Below, one piece after another: positions 62,965 through 64,000 of a stretch of 64,000 nt of DNA. Source of the stretch: an uncultured Verrucomicrobiota bacterium (GTDB taxonomy: Bacteria > Verrucomicrobiota > Verrucomicrobiia > Chthoniobacterales > JACTMZ01). The notes under the pieces are model-generated. The model saw only the letters and a program-made list of their open reading frames with translations. It had not been told where the DNA came from and did not search any database. The translations under genes and the position numbers were made by a program. Positions within the stretch are counted from its first letter, which is position 1, and each line of letters starts with the position of its first letter. The stretch is from contig CAJBKE010000004.1 in assembly GCA_903953565.1 (NCBI GenBank), forward strand, positions 62,001-126,000, written 5' to 3'.

Positions 62965-64000
62965 CTACCGCGTCTCCGGCGCTTGCAGTCCGACCAATCC
63001 GCCCGCATAGCCGGTCATTTCCAGGTAACCGCGCCCCTGCACCGCTTTTCCTTCACGCGTTCCGTTGGCTTGCACACTGCCCTCCCAATATGAAATCGGC
63101 CGTAGCACAAGCTCCTGACCGGCCATCACCGCAGAGACATCCAGATCCAAATTGAGCTTGGGAATGCGCAGTTTCCATTCGACGGGATAGTCTCCACCCG
63201 TTTCGTTGCTGGTCCAAATGCGTCCCGGAACCAGCTCGAAGTCATCATTCTTCACCCGTGTGGAGTTTCCCTCGGCGTCGATCCAAGTTCCATGTGAAAA
63301 CGAGTCCCGACCTCCCTCCTTCAACCTGATTTGGAAAAGCATCAACTCCGTGTTGTCCTCGAACTGCAGGCTGAGCCAGTCCCATCCGGTCTGCTTCTCC
63401 GTCAGCTGGTTCGTTGCCCATTCCTGGTCGAACCACGACCATCCCTTCACCGCAATTTCCTGCCCGTCGATCGTGACCGTTCCCGTGGCCGCAAGGCGGG
63501 CGTACGAATAGTAGTGCGATGCGCGCCCCACGCCCTCCGATTTCTGGCTCACTCCGTCCTCGCCATGAAACACCGGGTCTTTTGTTGCCGCCAAGTCGAG
63601 AGCCACGGCAAAGTCCGTGTCTCGCGCTTCGAGGCGGAATTGACCGGGGCCGGTCAACCGCAGAACCCAGTCATCAATCCAAGCAATGCGATCACCGTCG
63701 GTAAATCCCGCCTCACCGAAGGCGCCGCGCGACACCCTCTGGGCAAAACGGAACCTCCCGTTCGAAATATCCGTGACCGCGAAATGAGCCAGCTTGATGT
63801 CATCGACGGCGAACCGCGTGCTCGCATCCTCACCGCGTCGCACTCCCTGACGAAAAAAGGTCAGCTGGAATCCGAGTTCGCGGCCGTCCTCCCCCGTGAG
63901 GTTTCCCGTGAAATACCACCACTCTGTCTTGAACCCCGGATGCGCGTGGTGATCGCGGGGGAACTCGTATTTCCATCCCGGCAAAGCAACGTCCCAGTCC
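62965..64000 (-). CDS. CrtC/AttH-like lipocalin-domain protein (predicted secreted hydrolase), partial
   Basis: At least 344 residues; the N-terminus lies beyond the right edge because the frame stays open upstream of the TTG at 63984 (DWDVALPGWKYEF). Family motifs are PRDHHAHPGFKTEWWYFTGNL, GFQLTFFRQGV, KGWSWFDQEWATNQL, GWDWLSLQFEDNTELMLFQIR and SYWEGSVQ. The group includes carotenoid 1,2-hydratase and AttH and adopts two lipocalin-like barrels. In most genomes these proteins accompany lipoprotein-export-like ABC genes and their role is unknown. No carotenoid genes are visible. Confidence 0.85.
   Translation of the reverse strand, partial: DWDVALPGWKYEFPRDHHAHPGFKTEWWYFTGNLTGEDGRELGFQLTFFRQGVRRGEDASTRFAVDDIKLAHFAVTDISNGRFRFAQRVSRGAFGEAGFTDGDRIAWIDDWVLRLTGPGQFRLEARDTDFAVALDLAATKDPVFHGEDGVSQKSEGVGRASHYYSYARLAATGTVTIDGQEIAVKGWSWFDQEWATNQLTEKQTGWDWLSLQFEDNTELMLFQIRLKEGGRDSFSHGTWIDAEGNSTRVKNDDFELVPGRIWTSNETGGDYPVEWKLRIPKLNLDLDVSAVMAGQELVLRPISYWEGSVQANGTREGKAVQGRGYLEMTGYAGGLVGLQAPETR

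Noticed and set aside
62965-64000. Carotenoid biosynthesis gene (crtC)
   Set aside because: Only the lipocalin-type family is evident; no other carotenoid genes are present and most family members are not hydratases.

Overview
The window is a GC-rich, densely coded bacterial chromosome segment with no phage, insertion sequence, CRISPR array or rRNA operon that I could see. The best taxonomic clue is the minus-strand operon at 10.7-20.1 kb. Its gene order and protein architecture match the type IV pilus-like locus of Akkermansia muciniphila (Amuc_1098 to Amuc_1102, which includes Amuc_1100). With the secreted proteins ending in a 'RFYRI'-type C-terminus and an H-X9-DG-like pseudopilin, this points to Verrucomicrobiota; I cannot place it more finely. 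Most genes are core metabolism, so this is ordinary chromosome and not an accessory island.

Layout. 0-4.5 kb: a metallo-beta-lactamase-fold protein (cut by the window edge), thyA-folA, a three-gene Mla-type lipid ABC transporter (mlaE-F-D, minus strand) and a small unknown. 4.5-10.6 kb: carB, rnc, an unusual rho, coaE. 10.7-20.1 kb: the Amuc_1098-1102-like operon, here with two tandem secretins and a PilM-PilN fusion. 20.1-28.9 kb: a polyprenyl-phosphate sugar transferase, aroD-trpD, a class A penicillin-binding protein, an HdeD-like protein, an SLC13-type permease and an M50 protease with CBS domains. 29.0-38.0 kb: an acetate/succinate CoA-transferase next to citrate synthase, a secreted nuclease-like phosphohydrolase, pyruvate phosphate dikinase and bioA. 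38.2-41.7 kb: a complete second Mla operon (mlaE-F-D-C-A). 42.0-46.6 kb: a cobalamin riboswitch leading into an uncharacterised secreted protein plus a pseudopilin, followed by metY-metX. 46.7-54.3 kb: a MATE exporter, M42 peptidase, a deoxyhypusine-synthase-like protein, a DUF2237 protein, a pyrophosphate-type phosphofructokinase, pdxH, a TetR regulator and rfbD. 54.3-64.0 kb: a small membrane protein, an isolated SWIM zinc-finger fragment, trpA, a membrane protein plus RelE-like pair, an SLC45-like MFS transporter, tRNA-Arg(ACG) directly followed by gcvT-gcvH-gcvP, and a CrtC/AttH-like protein cut by the window edge.

The most interesting items are these. First, the cobalamin riboswitch controls a secreted protein and pseudopilin that are not known B12 genes. 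Second, the Amuc_1100-type operon has a duplicated secretin. Third, a family of short palindromic (REP-like) repeats occurs in seven spacers, and all seven lie between convergent genes. Fourth, the Rho protein has lost the usual GFGFLR RNA-binding motif. Fifth, a lone SWIM-domain fragment resembles the N-terminus of a much larger helicase. PPi-type phosphofructokinase and PPDK together suggest pyrophosphate-linked glycolysis. The CoA-transferase/citrate synthase pair resembles the AarC/AarA bypass of the TCA cycle.
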